Positions 23,747-35,884 of a stretch of 64,000 nt of DNA are shown here, one piece after another (within the stretch, counting starts at the first letter, position 1; each line of letters begins with the position of its first letter). The DNA lies in the NCBI RefSeq assembly GCF_023159225.1, contig NC_063177.1:19740673-19804672 (forward strand). The letters are read 5' to 3'. Below the pieces are notes generated by a model. It saw only the letters and a program-made list of their open reading frames with translations, ran no database searches and was not told the DNA's origin. This DNA is from Perognathus longimembris pacificus. Taxonomy: Eukaryota > Chordata > Mammalia > Rodentia > Heteromyidae. The position numbers and the translations under genes are program-made.

Positions 23747-24267
23747 GTTCTTGGGATCCGGCCTTTAGACTTGGCGGGGGGCTTGACGCCCTTCCCCCAG
23801 CCCTGGGGAATGCGGAAGCAGGCTACGGTTCTCTGGGTCCGGAACCAGAAGAACTGGCTTTGCACCCAGCCCCCAACTCTCTCGCCAGCTCAGGCGCCTA
23901 CCAGTCTCACCCTGGCTTGGCACTTTTGAGTGACGTTAGCTCAAGGGGATCATGTGAGAGCTTTCAGCCTATCGGCGTCCTGGCCGATCGCCCTCTCTCA
24001 CTATCATCTCCCTTTACCTCCGCCTTAATAAATCAGTTGGCTCTGGAAGCCTACTCTGAGACTTGCGTACACCTGACTTTATTTGCCGGTAAGGAGGTGG
24101 GCATGCTTTCTCGTCCAGCCGCGCGCGCGTGAGGTCAGCCCTGACCCCTCCATCCCATCCTGGCTATCTGCCGGCCGGGTGTCCAGGAGAGAGGATGAGA
24201 AAAGGGGGTGGCAAGAAACCTAGCTGAGTCTTAATCCCCACGCCGGGAGAGGCGACCGAGCCCGACA
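23747..24267 (+). repeat. Solo LTR, family A copy 2
   Basis: Runs from TTGGGATCCGGCC to GAGCCCGACA, flanked by ATAG (23743-23746, 24268-24271). The CRE-like site reads TGACGTTA. AATAAA at 24028-24033 marks the R region. Confidence 0.85.
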
Positions 24268-24353
24268 ATAGTTAGTTGAGGTACAGGATGCCCATGGCAG
24301 GTGGTGGCTGATGGAGTTTGAGGAGTCCATTCTGAAGGGGTAGGAGGGCAGGG

Positions 24354-24355
<2 letters not shown>

Positions 24356-24414
<59 letters not shown>

Positions 24415-24837
24415 GGAAGGGAAAGTCCTGGTAGAGGACATGTGAAGTGATTCAGCAGTGTGCACCTTTATCCTCAGTGTAAAGCCTCAGAGATCCTCCA
24501 AGCCTGGTCTCAGACAGAGTCTGTCATGGGGGCCTGCCACCTGCAGCCTCCCAGGGCAGTCCTGGTGTCTGTTTTGCTCTCTTCAGTGTATAAGACTTTG
24601 ATGGTGGCTTGCTGGATACCAGTGCTTATTCACATCCTTGCAGACCTGTCACTATATAAATCAACACAGAAGAAATAAATTTATCTTAACTATCCTGGAC
24701 AGAAAAGTCTGTGAGTCTCTTACCTCCAATTAACTACCCCAAAGCATGCATTAAAGCTGTGGTGGCTCAAGCAGTAGAATGCCATTTTTGAGTGAAAAGC
24801 TAACAGAGCCGTGGCTCTGAGTTCAAGCCTCAGTATC

Positions 24838-24895
<58 letters not shown>

Positions 24896-25745
24896 AACCT
24901 GTGTCTTTGACAGGCCTTTGAACAAACAGCTTGGTGTACCTTGCTGGATGGCTTTCAAGTTGGGGACATTTTCTTTAGGTTGGGGACATTTTCTGGATGA
25001 GAGTATTGTGCTAGCTGTAGGCATGGCCACCAGGGGGCAAGCAAGAGCAGTATGGGCAGGTGCAGTGCTAGGAGGACTCTAGAGCAAGGCAGGACCCAGA
25101 GTGAATAGGAGCCAGCGCCTGCCCGCCCTCAAGCTAGAGTGTGTGTGGGGGGGGTGGGGGGGGGTGATGAGCCTTGCTGTAGAATCCCCATCCTGATGTT
25201 ACCGGTGAAGCAGTGAGCCCTTGTACACTCCATTGTCTGGCCTGGTCCCTGGATGGGGTCTACCCTCAACAGATCACCTACTGGGGGACTTCTTTGCTGA
25301 GATGTCCAGGCATGCACCCTGGAGCCTGACCCTATGGGACTCTGCAGCATTGAACGGCCCTCACCCTGGCTGCCTTCGTCTCCACATCAGGTCTGAGGGA
25401 CAGAGATGTCGCTGACAACTCAGTCATCTGCTGACAACAGCAGTGCAGGAGAAATGTTTGATGCCCCTCACCTTGCCAAGGACTGGCTATGTCAGTCTCA
25501 CATTTTGTGGAGATTATATTTTTTTTTCTTTTTCTGGCACTGGGGATTGAATTTAGGGCATTGTGTGTGCTAGGCAAGTGCTCTACCACTTGAGCTGTGA
25601 CCCCAGCTCTTTTTCTTTTATTGTTTGAGATAAGGTCTTACCAACTTTACCTAAGATGACCTTGAATTCGTGGTTCTTTTGCTTCCAGCTCTTAAGTAGC
25701 TGGGATTACAGGTATGCACTCCATGGCTGGTAGGAACACACTGTT
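24356..25745. other. GT/AC microsatellites, SINE fragments and single-copy sequence
   Basis: (GT)n at 24356-24413 and (AC)n at 24839-24894, the latter behind a composite-SINE right half (24745-24838). 25525-25735 is an antisense B1/ID-like SINE. Between them the sequence is single-copy with a CTCF-like motif at 25027-25040. No gene seen. Confidence 0.7.
25027..25040 (+). promoter_or_regulatory. CTCF-like core motif
   Basis: CCACCAGGGGGCAA matches the CTCF core consensus at nearly every informative position. A weaker match, CCAGGAGGGGGCGC, is at 27341-27354. Sequence match only; occupancy is unknown. Confidence 0.4.
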
Positions 25746-27097
25746 GAGCAGAGTGACAGATTAGGATCATGGCTGGGATCTCCCATAGCAGTGTCTCATA
25801 GAATGTGCTTCTTGGCTACCACTCCCTGATTCCTGGAACTGCTCGGATTCCCAGAATTGCCCAGCTTCCTGTAATCAGGTTGTTCAGTGTTCTTGGTACT
25901 CTGAGAGTTACCCCTCAGAACCTTCCAACGAAGTGCCAAAAAAAATATAACCAGATACACAGTGTCTACATCTTGAAATGCCATAGTTACTCCACAGTTT
26001 CTCTCTTAGTAGACATAGCTTTTATGTACCATTAAAAATAATTCATTTCAGTGAACTGGGTCTATATATGAAAGATGGTGTAGGAAATCTCACTGAAAAC
26101 TATTAAACAAAATTCTTCTGATTAAAATATAATATATGCCTGTGTGAAATACCATGGCAAAACCCTTTGGTACAATTTATATATGTGTGTGTGTATGTGT
26201 ATATATATATGTATGTATATATGTATATATATGTTTAAAAGATAGCATGAAAGTAAAATAGGCTTTGTTTGTGGGTGGCTTTGGGGAGAAAGGGAGTGAC
26301 TGGATACAGTGAATGAGGGAGACTATGATTGAGGTGCTTCATGTACGGGTATAAAACAGAACAATAGCAGGGCGCTGGTGGCTCACACCTATAATCCTAG
26401 TTACTCAGGAGGCTGATCTGAGGAATGTGGTTCAAAGCTAGCCCAGGCAGTAAAGTCCATGAAACTCTTATCTTCAATTAACCACTAGAAAACAGGAAGT
26501 GGCCCTGTGGCTCAAAGTGGTAGAGAGCTAGCCTTGAGCAGAAGAGCTCAGGGACAGCACCCAGGCCCTGAGTTCAAGCCCCACGACCAAAGGGAATTAA
26601 AAAAAAATGCCTCTGGCCAGAACTGATTTTGGTTCTTCACAGCTAGAGAATGCTAAGTGATCCAGATGGGCTGAACCTAAGCAGGTGATCTCACATCTAA
26701 GGAATATTGTCTGGGCACATGGGCCAGATGGGAAAGCCTCCCCCCACCCTCCAGCAGAGGATCCAACTGGGGATTCCCTGGAACGATGCAGCAGAGCCTG
26801 GAAAGCAGGGAGGGAGCCTCCCTCACCCACCCCTAATGGTTTCCTTGTGGCTCTGCCAAGGCCTGAGCAGATCAGGTGAAACTTAGGAGCATTCTGAACG
26901 AAAAGCCAAGGACAGGGAGGGGCCATGCTGTCACCCAGAAGTTGTTCGGGGCAGGCTGGGCACTGCTAGATGAGGAAGACACAGTCTCATTCTCCCAGGG
27001 CAATGACCAGGGCTCTACTGGTGCCTGCACTGGGTGAAGAATCGCTTCCTGAAAGAAGGTGATGCTATTTGTGGGGGGAGAGGATGGGGAGGGTGTT
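25746..27097. other. Single-copy and AT-rich sequence, no gene seen
   Basis: TA/TG-rich stretch at 26180-26235 and one composite SINE (26370-26606). The open frames lack any recognised similarity. Confidence 0.6.
26370..26606 (+). repeat. Composite SINE
   Basis: GGCGCTGGTGGCTCACACC left part, AAACAGGAAGTGGCCCTGTGGCTC right part, poly-A at 26600. Confidence 0.85.
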
Positions 27098-28340
27098 CTT
27101 GCTTGGCTTTTTCACTGCAGGCCGGCACTCTACTGCTTGAACCACAGCTCCATCTCTGGATTTCTGCTGGCCAACTAGAGATAGGCGTCTCACTGACTTT
27201 TCTCCCTGGACTGGCTTCCGATTGAGATCCTCAAATCTTTATCTCCTGAGCAGCAAGGCTCACGCACAGCCTGAGTCACACAAGTGTCCTGGCAGCCTGA
27301 GTGGAAAAAGTTACTCCCATGATGTTCTGTGGGGAAGTGTCCAGGAGGGGGCGCAGTGGGTTCCATGGGGAAGGGACAGCTTGTGGTGTGGCACAGAGAG
27401 AGAGAGGGGCAGTATGTGGAGCAGACAGCAGACCCGGAAGAGCCTGTGGTGTCATGCCAAGGACAGCGCTGAAGGTGTTCAAAGTGGGGCTGGAGGTGTC
27501 ATGTGAACAGAAGAGCACCTGCCTAGCAAGCGTAAGGCCCTGAGGTCAAACCCCAGGACTGCCAAAATAAAAAAGTAACACAACAAATAAAATAAGAAGA
27601 GTGACAACATGACACACTGGGCATGGTGGCACATTCTTATAATTCTAGTACTCTGGAGACAGAGGCTAGAGAGAATTCAAGCTGGAGGCTAGGCCACATT
27701 TCCTAGTGAGACTCTGTATTAAAGAAAGAAAAGGAAAGGAAGGGGAAGGGAAGAAAAGGAAGGGAAGAAAGGAAGGAAGAAAAGAACCAGACCCCTCATT
27801 TCATGCTTGTAATTCTAGCTACTCACACAAGCTACTCAGGAGGCTAGGATGGGGGAGGACCTCCATTCTAGACTAGCCCAGAGAAAAAGTTCAAGAGATT
27901 TCATCTCAAATAATAAAGAGCTGGGCACTATGGCACACAATCCCACTCTAGGAGGGTTGTGCTCTAGCCTGGCCAGGGTAAAAACTAAATATATATACAC
28001 ACACACAAAAATAACCAAAGTGGGGCTGGGGATATGGCCTAGTGGTAAGAGTGCCTGCCTCATATACATGAGGCCCTGGGTTCGATTCCCCAGCACCACA
28101 TATACAGAAAATGACCAGAAGTGGCGCTGTGGCTCAAGTGGCAGAGTGCTAGCCTTGAGCAAAAAGAAGCCAGGGACAGTGCTCAGGCCCTGAGTCCAAG
28201 CCCCAGGACTGGCCAAAAAAAAAAAAATAACCAAAGTAAGTTGGGTGCTGATGGGTCATGCTGCAATCCTAGCTACTAAGAAGGCTGAGGATTGTGGCTC
28301 AAAGCCAGCCTAGCAAATGCTGGCAAGATTGTCTTGTTGA
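27098..28340. repeat. Cluster of B1-like and ID-like fragments
   Basis: 27098-27290 is a composite SINE on -. 27496-27575 is an ID-like fragment on +, 27615-27720 a B1-like monomer on + with a GGAA-rich tail to 27785, 27790-27975 another on +, and 28240-28340 a partial copy after the family A SINE at 28022. No gene seen. Confidence 0.7.
28022..28222 (+). repeat. Family A SINE
   Basis: TSD AAAAATAACCAAAGT; full length and little diverged. Confidence 0.93.
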
Positions 28341-28394
28341 CCTGAAAGCCAAGTCTCCCTGGTATCATGCTTTTTGTCCTAGAATGGATAAAGT

Positions 28395-28590
28395 ATGGGA
28401 GGCACTGAGAAGGTAGTTTAGCAGTACAGTGCTTGCCTAGCATGCATGGAGCCCTGGATTTGAATCCTCAGCACCACATAAACAAAAAGCAGGAAGTAGC
28501 ACTATGGCTCAAGAGGTAGAGTGTTAGCCTTGAGCAAAAAGAAGCCAGGGACAGTGCTCAGGCCCTGAGTCCAAGCCCCAGGACAGGCAG
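28395..28590 (+). repeat. Family A SINE, older copy
   Basis: Head diverged (GCACTGAGAAGGTAGTTTAGCAG); the right half is well kept. The tail is A-rich with G interruptions. Confidence 0.8.
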
Positions 28591-28730
28591 AAAAAAAAAG
28601 AAAAAAGAAAGAAATAAGTGGATAAATTATGGAATTCCTTTTTCCTTTTCATCAGTATTTCCTGGATACCTTCTATTTGAGTCAGTCCTTTCATTTGACA
28701 TAGTTGTTTGTTTGTTTGTTTTGGGGGGTT

Positions 28731-28762
<32 letters not shown>

Positions 28763-28801
28763 GGTTGTGACATAGTTTTTTTTGTTTTGGGTTTGTTTTT
28801 T

Positions 28802-29755
28802 TTTTGGTCAGTTGTGGGTCTTGAACTCTGGGCCTGGGCACCGTCCCGGAGCTCTTCAGCTCAAGGCTAGTGCTCTACCATTTGAGCCACAGCCCCACTT
28901 CTGGTTTGTGATGGTTAATTGGAGATAAGAGTCTCAGGGACTTTCCTGCCCAGGCTGGCTTTGAACCTCAATCCTCATATCTCAGTCTCCTGAGTAGCTA
29001 GGATTATAAGTGTGAGTCCCTGTGCTAGGCTGAAATAGTTTTTGTTTTTAGATGACAGGATGAGAAGTTATATCTCACATCAATCTCCAGGACATAAAAG
29101 CTGAGCAATAGATTTCCATCTCATGTGGTAGAATCCATTTCTAGAGATCAGAAATATTATAAGATCCCTATTTTGTGTTATAAGTGTTTATGAATGCACA
29201 CACACATTCATACACAAACACATTTTTTTGGTAAGTCCTGGGGCTTAAACTCAGGGCCTGGCCACTGTCCCTAAGCTTTTTCCCTTAAGGCTAGCACTTT
29301 ACCACTTTGAGCCACAGTGCCACTTCTGGTTTTCTGGTGATTAATTGCAGGTAACAATCTCACAGACTTTCTGGCTGGCTTTGAACTGTGATCCTCAGAT
29401 CTTGGCTCCTAAGTAGCTAGGATTGCAGGCTTGAGCCACTGGCCCCTAGCTTATAGATATTTTTATACCTAACCCTTAGTAGATGTATACTTCATTCGTA
29501 GGGGACATATTCAAATATTATTTCTGGCTGGGCACTGGTATCTTATGCCTGTAATGCTAGCTCCTAAGGAGGCTGAGATCTGAGGATCACAGTTTGAAGC
29601 CAGCCCAAACAGCAAAGTCCACAAGACATTCATCTCCAATTAGCTATCAGAAAACTGGAAGTGGAGTTATGGCTCCAGTGGTAGAGCACTAGCCTTGAGC
29701 ACAAAATCTCACAGTAAGCACATAGAGCCTCAGTTCAAACTCTCCTACATGAGCC
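28802..29755. repeat. Three composite SINEs
   Basis: 28802-29033 (-), 29226-29452 (-) and 29525-29750 (+). All have the GCTAGGATTACAG-like B1 box and the ID-like unit. Confidence 0.82.
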
Positions 29756-29835
29756 ACATATCCACTTCTGGCTTTTTTCTGGTGAACTGACAGGCCAGTC
29801 TTGAGTGAAAAAAGCCAAGTAAGAGCATAAGACTT

Positions 29836-30033
29836 GAGCTGGGAATGTGGCTTAGTGGTAGAGTTATTGTCTAGCATGAATGAAGCCCTGGGTTCAATTC
29901 TGCAGTACCACATAAACACAAAAAGCTGGAAGTGGTGCCGTGACTCAAGTGGTAAGAGTGCTAACCTTCAGCACAGCGAGGCTCGGGGACAGAGCTCAGG
30001 CCCTCAGTTCAAGCCCCAGGACCAGCAAAAAAG
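29836..30033 (+). repeat. Family A SINE, older copy
   Basis: Diverged in both units; ends CAAGCCCCAGGACCAGC. Confidence 0.8.
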
Positions 30034-30112
30034 AAAAAGAGCATAAGACTGAGTTCAAGCCTCAGTACTGGAAAACACATTTAAAAAGGGTTAAACAGTA
30101 GTAAGAACAAAA

Positions 30113-30311
30113 GCTAGGTACCAGTGGCTCCTGCCTATAATCCTAGCTACTCAGGGGGCTGAGATCTGAGGATTGTGGTTTAAAGATATCCTGGGAAACA
30201 AGGCAGGGAAGTTCATAGGCTTTTTTTTTTTTTTTTTTTTTGCCGGTCCTGGGGCTTGAACTCAGGGCCTGAGCACTGTCCCTGGCTTCTTCTTCTTCTT
30301 TTTTTTTTTTT
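30113..30311. repeat. Composite SINE left part (+) abutting a truncated family A SINE (-)
   Basis: 30113-30220 is the B1-like left part on +. 30221-30311 is the A-tail end of a family A copy on -, truncated after CTGGCTTCTT, followed by a T-run. Confidence 0.75.
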
Positions 30312-31129
30312 GTATGACTAAACATTCTGAAATTATAATTTAGGGGTAAAAGCTGGAAAAAAAAAAACCTGCTATAGATTAAGCGCACCTTCTTTCCTGT
30401 TTCTCCCAAATAAAATCAGTTTACTATTTAATTAAACCTCAAAGTTTTAAGTTTTCTCTCAGTACAAAGCAACCACTACATACACATAAAATACTTATTT
30501 GTTAATCTAATAATTTCCCTGGCTCATCCAACGTGCAATGCACATGACTCCAAATACTACAATTTGGGGCAAGGATACATGAACTGAAAATCACAAGTTC
30601 AAATCTTTACAACTTGTTCTTAAATTTATAGGACACGCAAGTCATTTTTACTTCAGTAAGATGTTGCACTGTCATCTGATTATCAGATTGTTTTAGTATA
30701 AAAGACTATCGAGATGCCAATTCAAAGGGATTAAAGATAAAACTTTAAGAAGTTCTCTATTTCTTTTCTTTTTTTTTTTTTTTGCCAGTCCTGGGCCTTG
30801 GACTCAGGGCCTGAGCACTGTCCCTGGCTTCTTCCCGCTCAAGGCTAGCACTTTGCCACTTGAGCCACAGCGCCGCTTCTGGCCGTTTTCTGTATATGTG
30901 GTGCTGAGGAATCGAACCTAGGGCCTCGTGTATCCGAGGCAGGCACTCTTGCCACTAGGCTATATCCCCAGCCCTCTATTTCTTAATGGCTGTATAAGAT
31001 CATTACAAGCAAATATGTGTTTATATCCTGCTGAAGACTTTGATACAGTCTCAGCACATAACATTTTCCAGGCTCCAGAGACCTATCAGATTCAATGATA
31101 GCATAACATTTTAAAAAGGAGCCTGGCTA
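30312..31129. other. AT-rich single-copy sequence
   Basis: Apart from the SINE at 30766-30973 I see nothing identifiable. Confidence 0.55.
30766..30973 (-). repeat. Family A SINE
   Basis: Exact TSD CTCTATTTCTT (30755-30765, 30974-30984). Confidence 0.94.
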
Positions 31130-31271
31130 CTTTTTGCTCAAGGCTAGCACTCTACCACTTGAGCCACAACAGCACTCTGGCTTTTTCTGTTTATGTGGTG
31201 CTGAGGAATCGAACCCAGGGCTTCGTGCATGCTAGGCAAGTGCTCTATTGCTAACCCACATTCCCAGCCAC
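31130..31271 (-). repeat. Family A SINE, partial
   Basis: Lacks the tail end; starts TTTGCTCAAGGCTAGC and ends CATTCCCAGCC. Confidence 0.8.
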
Positions 31272-31419
31272 CATAAGACTCATATCTCTAGTTAACCACT
31301 AGAAAACCAGAAATGGTGCTGTGGTTCAAAGTGGTAGAGTTCTGGCCTGGAGCGAAAACGCTCAGGGATAGGGCCTTGGTCCTGAGTTCAAACCCCACAA
31401 CTGACAAAAACATTCTTTT

Positions 31420-31626
31420 TTTTTTTTTGGCCAGTCCTGGGACTTGGACTCAGGGCCTGAGCACTGTCCCTGGCTTCTTTTTGCTCAAGGCTAGCACTCT
31501 GCCACTTGAGTCACAGCGCCACTTCTGGCCATATATATATATATATATATGTGGTGCTGGGGAATTGAACCCAGGGCCTCATGTATACAGGGCAAGCACT
31601 CTTGCCACTAGGCCATATCCCCAGCC
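31420..31626 (-). repeat. Family A SINE with internal TA expansion
   Basis: TSD AAAAACATTCTTTT (31406-31419, 31627-31640). A (TA) run near 31531-31550 replaces the usual TTTTCTGTATATG segment. Confidence 0.92.
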
Positions 31627-31718
31627 AAAAACATTCTTTTAATTAAGTATCTAGAATAGTTCTTGTCACACAATTCTCTCCCCCTTCCCCTCCCCCTCTT
31701 CTTTTCCTCTCTTCTCCC

Positions 31719-31720
<2 letters not shown>

Positions 31721-31772
<52 letters not shown>
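31721..31772. repeat. CT microsatellite left of the betaretroviral ERV
   Basis: About 26 CT units, 14 bp from the left TSD of the provirus. Confidence 0.92.
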
Positions 31773-31776
<4 letters not shown>

Positions 31777-31791
31777 GTCTCAGTCATGGGG

Positions 31792-32357
31792 TGCCGGAGC
31801 CTGTTGGCAATGAAAGGGAATCCTGATTGAGGGGGCGAGGATAAAGAAGAAAGACACAAGACAAAAGATGGGGTCAGGAGATCTACAACTCAAGACTGCA
31901 GCCCGTTTATTCTTAACTTCCAGCTTTTATGCAGTTTAGGAACCAGAGAATAGCATAGGGTTACTAAAGTTCAGGTTGTGCGGTTAGGGGAGGGAAGGAG
32001 GGAGAAAAATGAGGAAGGGGGTAACAAGTATGACAAGAAATGTATATGTATTCACTACCTTAAGTATGTATCTGTAACACCTCTGTACATCATCTTGAAA
32101 ATAAGAAAGTAAGGTTGGGTAGAACAAAATGTAATATCCGAACTAAAAAAAAGAAAACAAGAAAGCCTAGAAGTTGGTAAATAACAAGAGGCAGAAAAAC
32201 AAGATAAGGTTGAATGGTTGACATAAACCAGACTCTTGTGGACATAGTAAAACATCTCTGGTTAGTGCTGTCTTTCAAGTAAGCCATATCCTTGCACATT
32301 CCTTGAGATAACAACATAGCCAGAGGTCAGGATGAACTTTGCTGTTGGCTCCCTACA
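31792..32357 (-). repeat. 3' LTR of the betaretroviral ERV
   Basis: 566 bp, TGCCGGAGCC to CTCCCTACA in + orientation. It aligns to the 5' LTR except for about 175 bp (roughly 31973-32148, ending CTAAAAAAAA) absent from the other LTR. TTTATT near 31908 is the antisense poly(A) signal. Confidence 0.92.
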
Positions 32358-32371
32358 TCTCCCCCGTCTTT
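32358..32371 (-). other. Polypurine tract
   Basis: The antisense sequence AAAGACGGGGGAGA immediately precedes the LTR edge TGTAGG, the expected plus-strand primer. Confidence 0.85.
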
Positions 32372-32564
32372 GTTTAAAGAAGCGAACCCGCCTGTCTTTG
32401 GTTGGGTGGGTCGCCTTGTCTGCCTTACCCATCATCGGGAACTTCTTCAGAGCGAAGCTGAAGGCCCTGTCTTAGGTTGGTCAGACCGGCACCCCCTCTT
32501 ACCCGTCTCTGGCTGCAGTTCCTCTTGGATGAAATTCATTCACTTGGAGCTTGATCTTATGTAA

Positions 32565-33690
32565 CTAGCTGGCTAAATTCATAAAAGAGTTTTGTAATAT
32601 ATGTACAATGCAAGGAAGGCATAGGAAAACCATCAGTAAAAGTATCCCCCGGCCGAGCAATGTCATTAGTAGCCCCTTAACATTAGTCAAGGAAGGGATA
32701 TAGTGTTGAAATTGTTCAAACAGTTCTTTTGCAGTCTTTGCCACTTTAGAGTCCAGAGGTGGAGCTTGTTCTAGTCCGGCTATTTGCCTGTGGAGTTGAA
32801 AAAGGTCTAAAGACAAATTATTATGGTGCCAAATACCATTAAGATGTGCTTGTTCCCATGGATAGCTTGATCCATTATATTTATAGAGGGTTACACAAAT
32901 AAAGTCAAATCCAGCATGGCAGCGCACCTGTTGCAAAGTTTGTAAAGCATGAATTTATTCTCCCAGAGACAACACGGATTCATACAATGCTTCTAATTTT
33001 TGTTCTACTTTATCATCAATCCTGCCTTGAAAGTGTAGGGCTTGTGTAGTATTATGAGCAAGCTGATTAACATAATGAGCTGTCTGCCCACTTTGTGTTA
33101 AAGCCACAGTAGCTGTTGCAGCAGAGGCAGCCAAAGAAATAAAGGCTACAATGCCTGCTCTCAATAGTCCTATAAATCATCGAGGGCGCATGAGTTCTTT
33201 TAAATGTTTTAACACTTGAATATCTGTTTCTTCATACCAAGCTTAAGATATGTTCACGGGAAGCATGGAAATGGAGGCTGCTTAATAACAATTATAGAAT
33301 CAGTAAGACCACTAAACAAGCAATTTGTAAAAGAACAGTTAGTACAAGTAACATTGAAATACATGGCTCCTATAGAAATATTAAAAGGTCCATACATTGC
33401 CTCATATATATGAGGCCCTAGGTTCGATTCCCCAGCACCACATATACAGAAAAATGGCCAGAAGTGGCGCTGTGGCTCAAGTGGCAGAGTGCTAGCCTTG
33501 AGCAAGAAGAAGCCAGGGACAGTGCTCAGGCCCTGAGTCCAAGCCCCAGGACTGGCCAAAAAAATAAAATAAATAAAATAAAATAAAAGGTCCATACATA
33601 ATGGCATAAGGAGGTGCTACACAACTCATAATATTTTTTAAAAAAGAAGAACTGGGCCAGGAGATATTATTTAGGGTGGCCACTAACATT
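32565..33690 (-). pseudogene. ERV env remnant (part of SU, and TM)
   Basis: The TM part shows a hydrophobic Ala-rich fusion-peptide-like start (33164 downward), a heptad region, a C-x(6)-C motif and a membrane span near 32620-32560, in the style of HERV-K/MMTV envelopes. An in-frame stop lies between 32955 and 32936. The SU part is short and split by a SINE (33398-33584). The upstream end fuses directly to pol at about 33690. Not functional. Confidence 0.85.
33398..33584 (+). repeat. 5'-truncated family A SINE in ERV env
   Basis: TSD AAAAGGTCCATACAT (33383-33397, 33585-33599). It starts inside the first unit at TGCCTCATATATATG, so it is a true 5' truncation. Confidence 0.93.
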
Positions 33691-35000
33691 CAGACATGAC
33701 ATTGAGGGTGCCCATAAAATTGGCCCAAGCAATAGTCCAGGAATCACAATTAATACAAAGCCATTCTTGCTGTTGTAAAGTATAGGGGATATAAATAACA
33801 TGTGGATCTCGTCCAAGATACTTACAAGATTCCACATGGCACATGTGGACTAACGTGGCCACCAATTCATAATAGGGAGTTAACACTTTTGTGGGAGTAG
33901 CAGACAAGGAAAGCCATAAGAGGTTCCTTCTGCCAGAGGACTGCTGTTGGAGAATGAGGTGTAGTTAGAATATAAGCTTCCCAAGGGGCCGAATAATCAA
34001 TATAATTTACATGTTGGGTAGAGATAGCAGAATTTACTATGTTTAAAGCTTCAGCTGCTTTAGCTGTCAATTATCTGGGAGATGTAGGGTCAGGGTCCCC
34101 CTTTAATAAATCAAATAAGGGTTTTAATTCAGCTGTGGATAATTTAAGATAAGGGCAAAGCCAATTAATATCTCCCAGAAATTTTTGAAAATCATGCAAA
34201 GTATGCAAATGAGAAGTTTTAATCTGTAATTTTTGGCTAGTAAAATAATAAGGACTTAAAATATGACCAAGATAAGTATACGGAGGATGCTCTTGTACCT
34301 TTTCATTAGCTATTATTAACCCAAAAGAGGTGAGATCTTGTTTTAATTGTTCCAAAGCTTGGCATACCACTGCAGGGTTTAAATGAGCTAATAATATATC
34401 GTCCATATAGTGAATAACGTAAACAGAAGGAAAATTTTTGTGAGTAAAAGAGAGAGCCCGCGCTACAAAGCTTTGGCACAAGGTGGGGCTATTTGCCATG
34501 CCTTGAGGCAATACTAGCCAATGATATCGTTTCATGGGTTCTTTAAAATTAGTTGAAGGAACACTAAATGCAAAGCATTTGCAATCTTGAGGAGCAAGGG
34601 GGTATGGTATAAAAACAATCTTTTAAGTCAATTATTATTTTGTATGTAGTTTGTGGAATTGCCATAGGAGAGGGCAAACCTGGTTGTAATGCTCCCATAA
34701 GTTCCATTGTGGCATTTACTCGCCGGAGATCCTGAAGAAGTCTCCATTTACCAGATTTCTTTTTGATAACTAAAATAGGTGAATTTCATGGGGAAGTAGA
34801 AGGAGCAATGTGGTCCAACTCCAGCTGCATTAGCTGCTGGGTGACAATAATCTTTTCAAATGATAGGGGCCACTGATCCACCCACACCGGAGTCTCTGAT
34901 AACCATGTGATGGGATCGGCGTAAGGAGCAGCATGAGCAACAGCCCCCATTAAAAATATACCAGCCCTTGTCTATGAGGTCGGGGCTGGGGTTGAATGGG
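33690..35000 (-). pseudogene. ERV reverse transcriptase remnant
   Basis: Antisense frame 34535-34071 carries LVLPQGM, the catalytic Tyr-Met-Asp-Asp at 34398-34409, and YLGHIL. After shifts comes the connection region (PWEAYIL, PTAVLW, LTPYYELVATL) down to about 33690. There the frame passes straight into env, so RNase H and integrase are deleted. The N-terminal fingers (about 34540-35000) are decayed. Confidence 0.9.
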
Positions 35001-35039
35001 TTCTCAAATGCTTTGTTGATGAATTCCCAATCCCCCTGA

Positions 35040-35880
35040 AGGCAGTAGCCCTTGACTTAAAAGTTGTCGAGTAACTGCATCACTTGGGTTAAACAAATAA
35101 ACTCCCATTTTTTCCATAATATCCCTCCCCCACAAATTAATGGGCAAATGATCCAATACATAAGGTTGAAAAGTCCTAGAATGGCCCTCACTGTCTCTCT
35201 AATTAAGGATGGCACTGCTTTGTTGGGGATCTGTGGCATGGCCAATCCCCTGTAAGGATGTGAGAGATGCAGTAAGGGGCCAGTGAGAAGGCCAATGTCC
35301 CTTGGCTATCACAGACTCATCTGCTCCTGTATCTAATATGCCCCAAAGGGCTTTTCTTTTTTTTTTTTTTTTTTGGCCAGTCCTGGGCCTTGGACTCAGG
35401 GCCTGAGCACTGTCCCTGGCTTCTTCCCGCTCAAGGCTAGCACTCTGCCACGTGAGCCACAGCGCCGCTTCTGGCTGTTTTTTTTCTGTATATGTGGTGC
35501 TGGGGAATCGAACCTAGGGCCTCGTGTATCCGAGGCAGGCACTCTTGCCACTAGGCTATATCCCCAGCCCCCAAAGGGCTTTTCTTGAATATAAATTGTA
35601 AGCTTGGGCCATTACTGTTTTATGTTTTGAACCCAAAATATGTTTGAAGACCCCAAACCTCTTTTTCCCCTAGGGTTTGTAGTGGCAGAGGCACTGACTG
35701 AAATTAAAGGAACAAGGATGAGCTGAGCAATTCTTTGCCCTGCAGGGATAGAAATAACACTAGCAGGTGCTGAAGCCATGATTTTTATTTCTCCAGTATA
35801 ATCCTGATCTATCACTCTTGGGATAATATGTAGGCAGAGCTTAGTGCAGAGCTGCTGCGGCCTAACAGTAAGCCAACAGA
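35040..35880 (-). pseudogene. ERV dUTPase and protease remnant
   Basis: Antisense frame 35815-35612 has the dUTPase motifs IDQDYTGEI and AGQRIAQLILVP, followed by a protease-linker-like RGKRGLGSS. A SINE (35359-35569) cuts the protease. Remains near 35060-35150 are consistent with the protease end. dUTPase fused to protease is a betaretroviral trait. Confidence 0.88.
35359..35569 (-). repeat. Family A SINE in ERV protease
   Basis: TSD CCCAAAGGGCTTTTCTT (35342-35358, 35570-35586). Confidence 0.95.
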
Positions 35881-35884
35881 TCCC

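Noticed and set aside
32565..33164. Domesticated env (syncytin-like) gene
   Set aside because: An in-frame stop, a SINE and loss of most of SU leave no long env frame.
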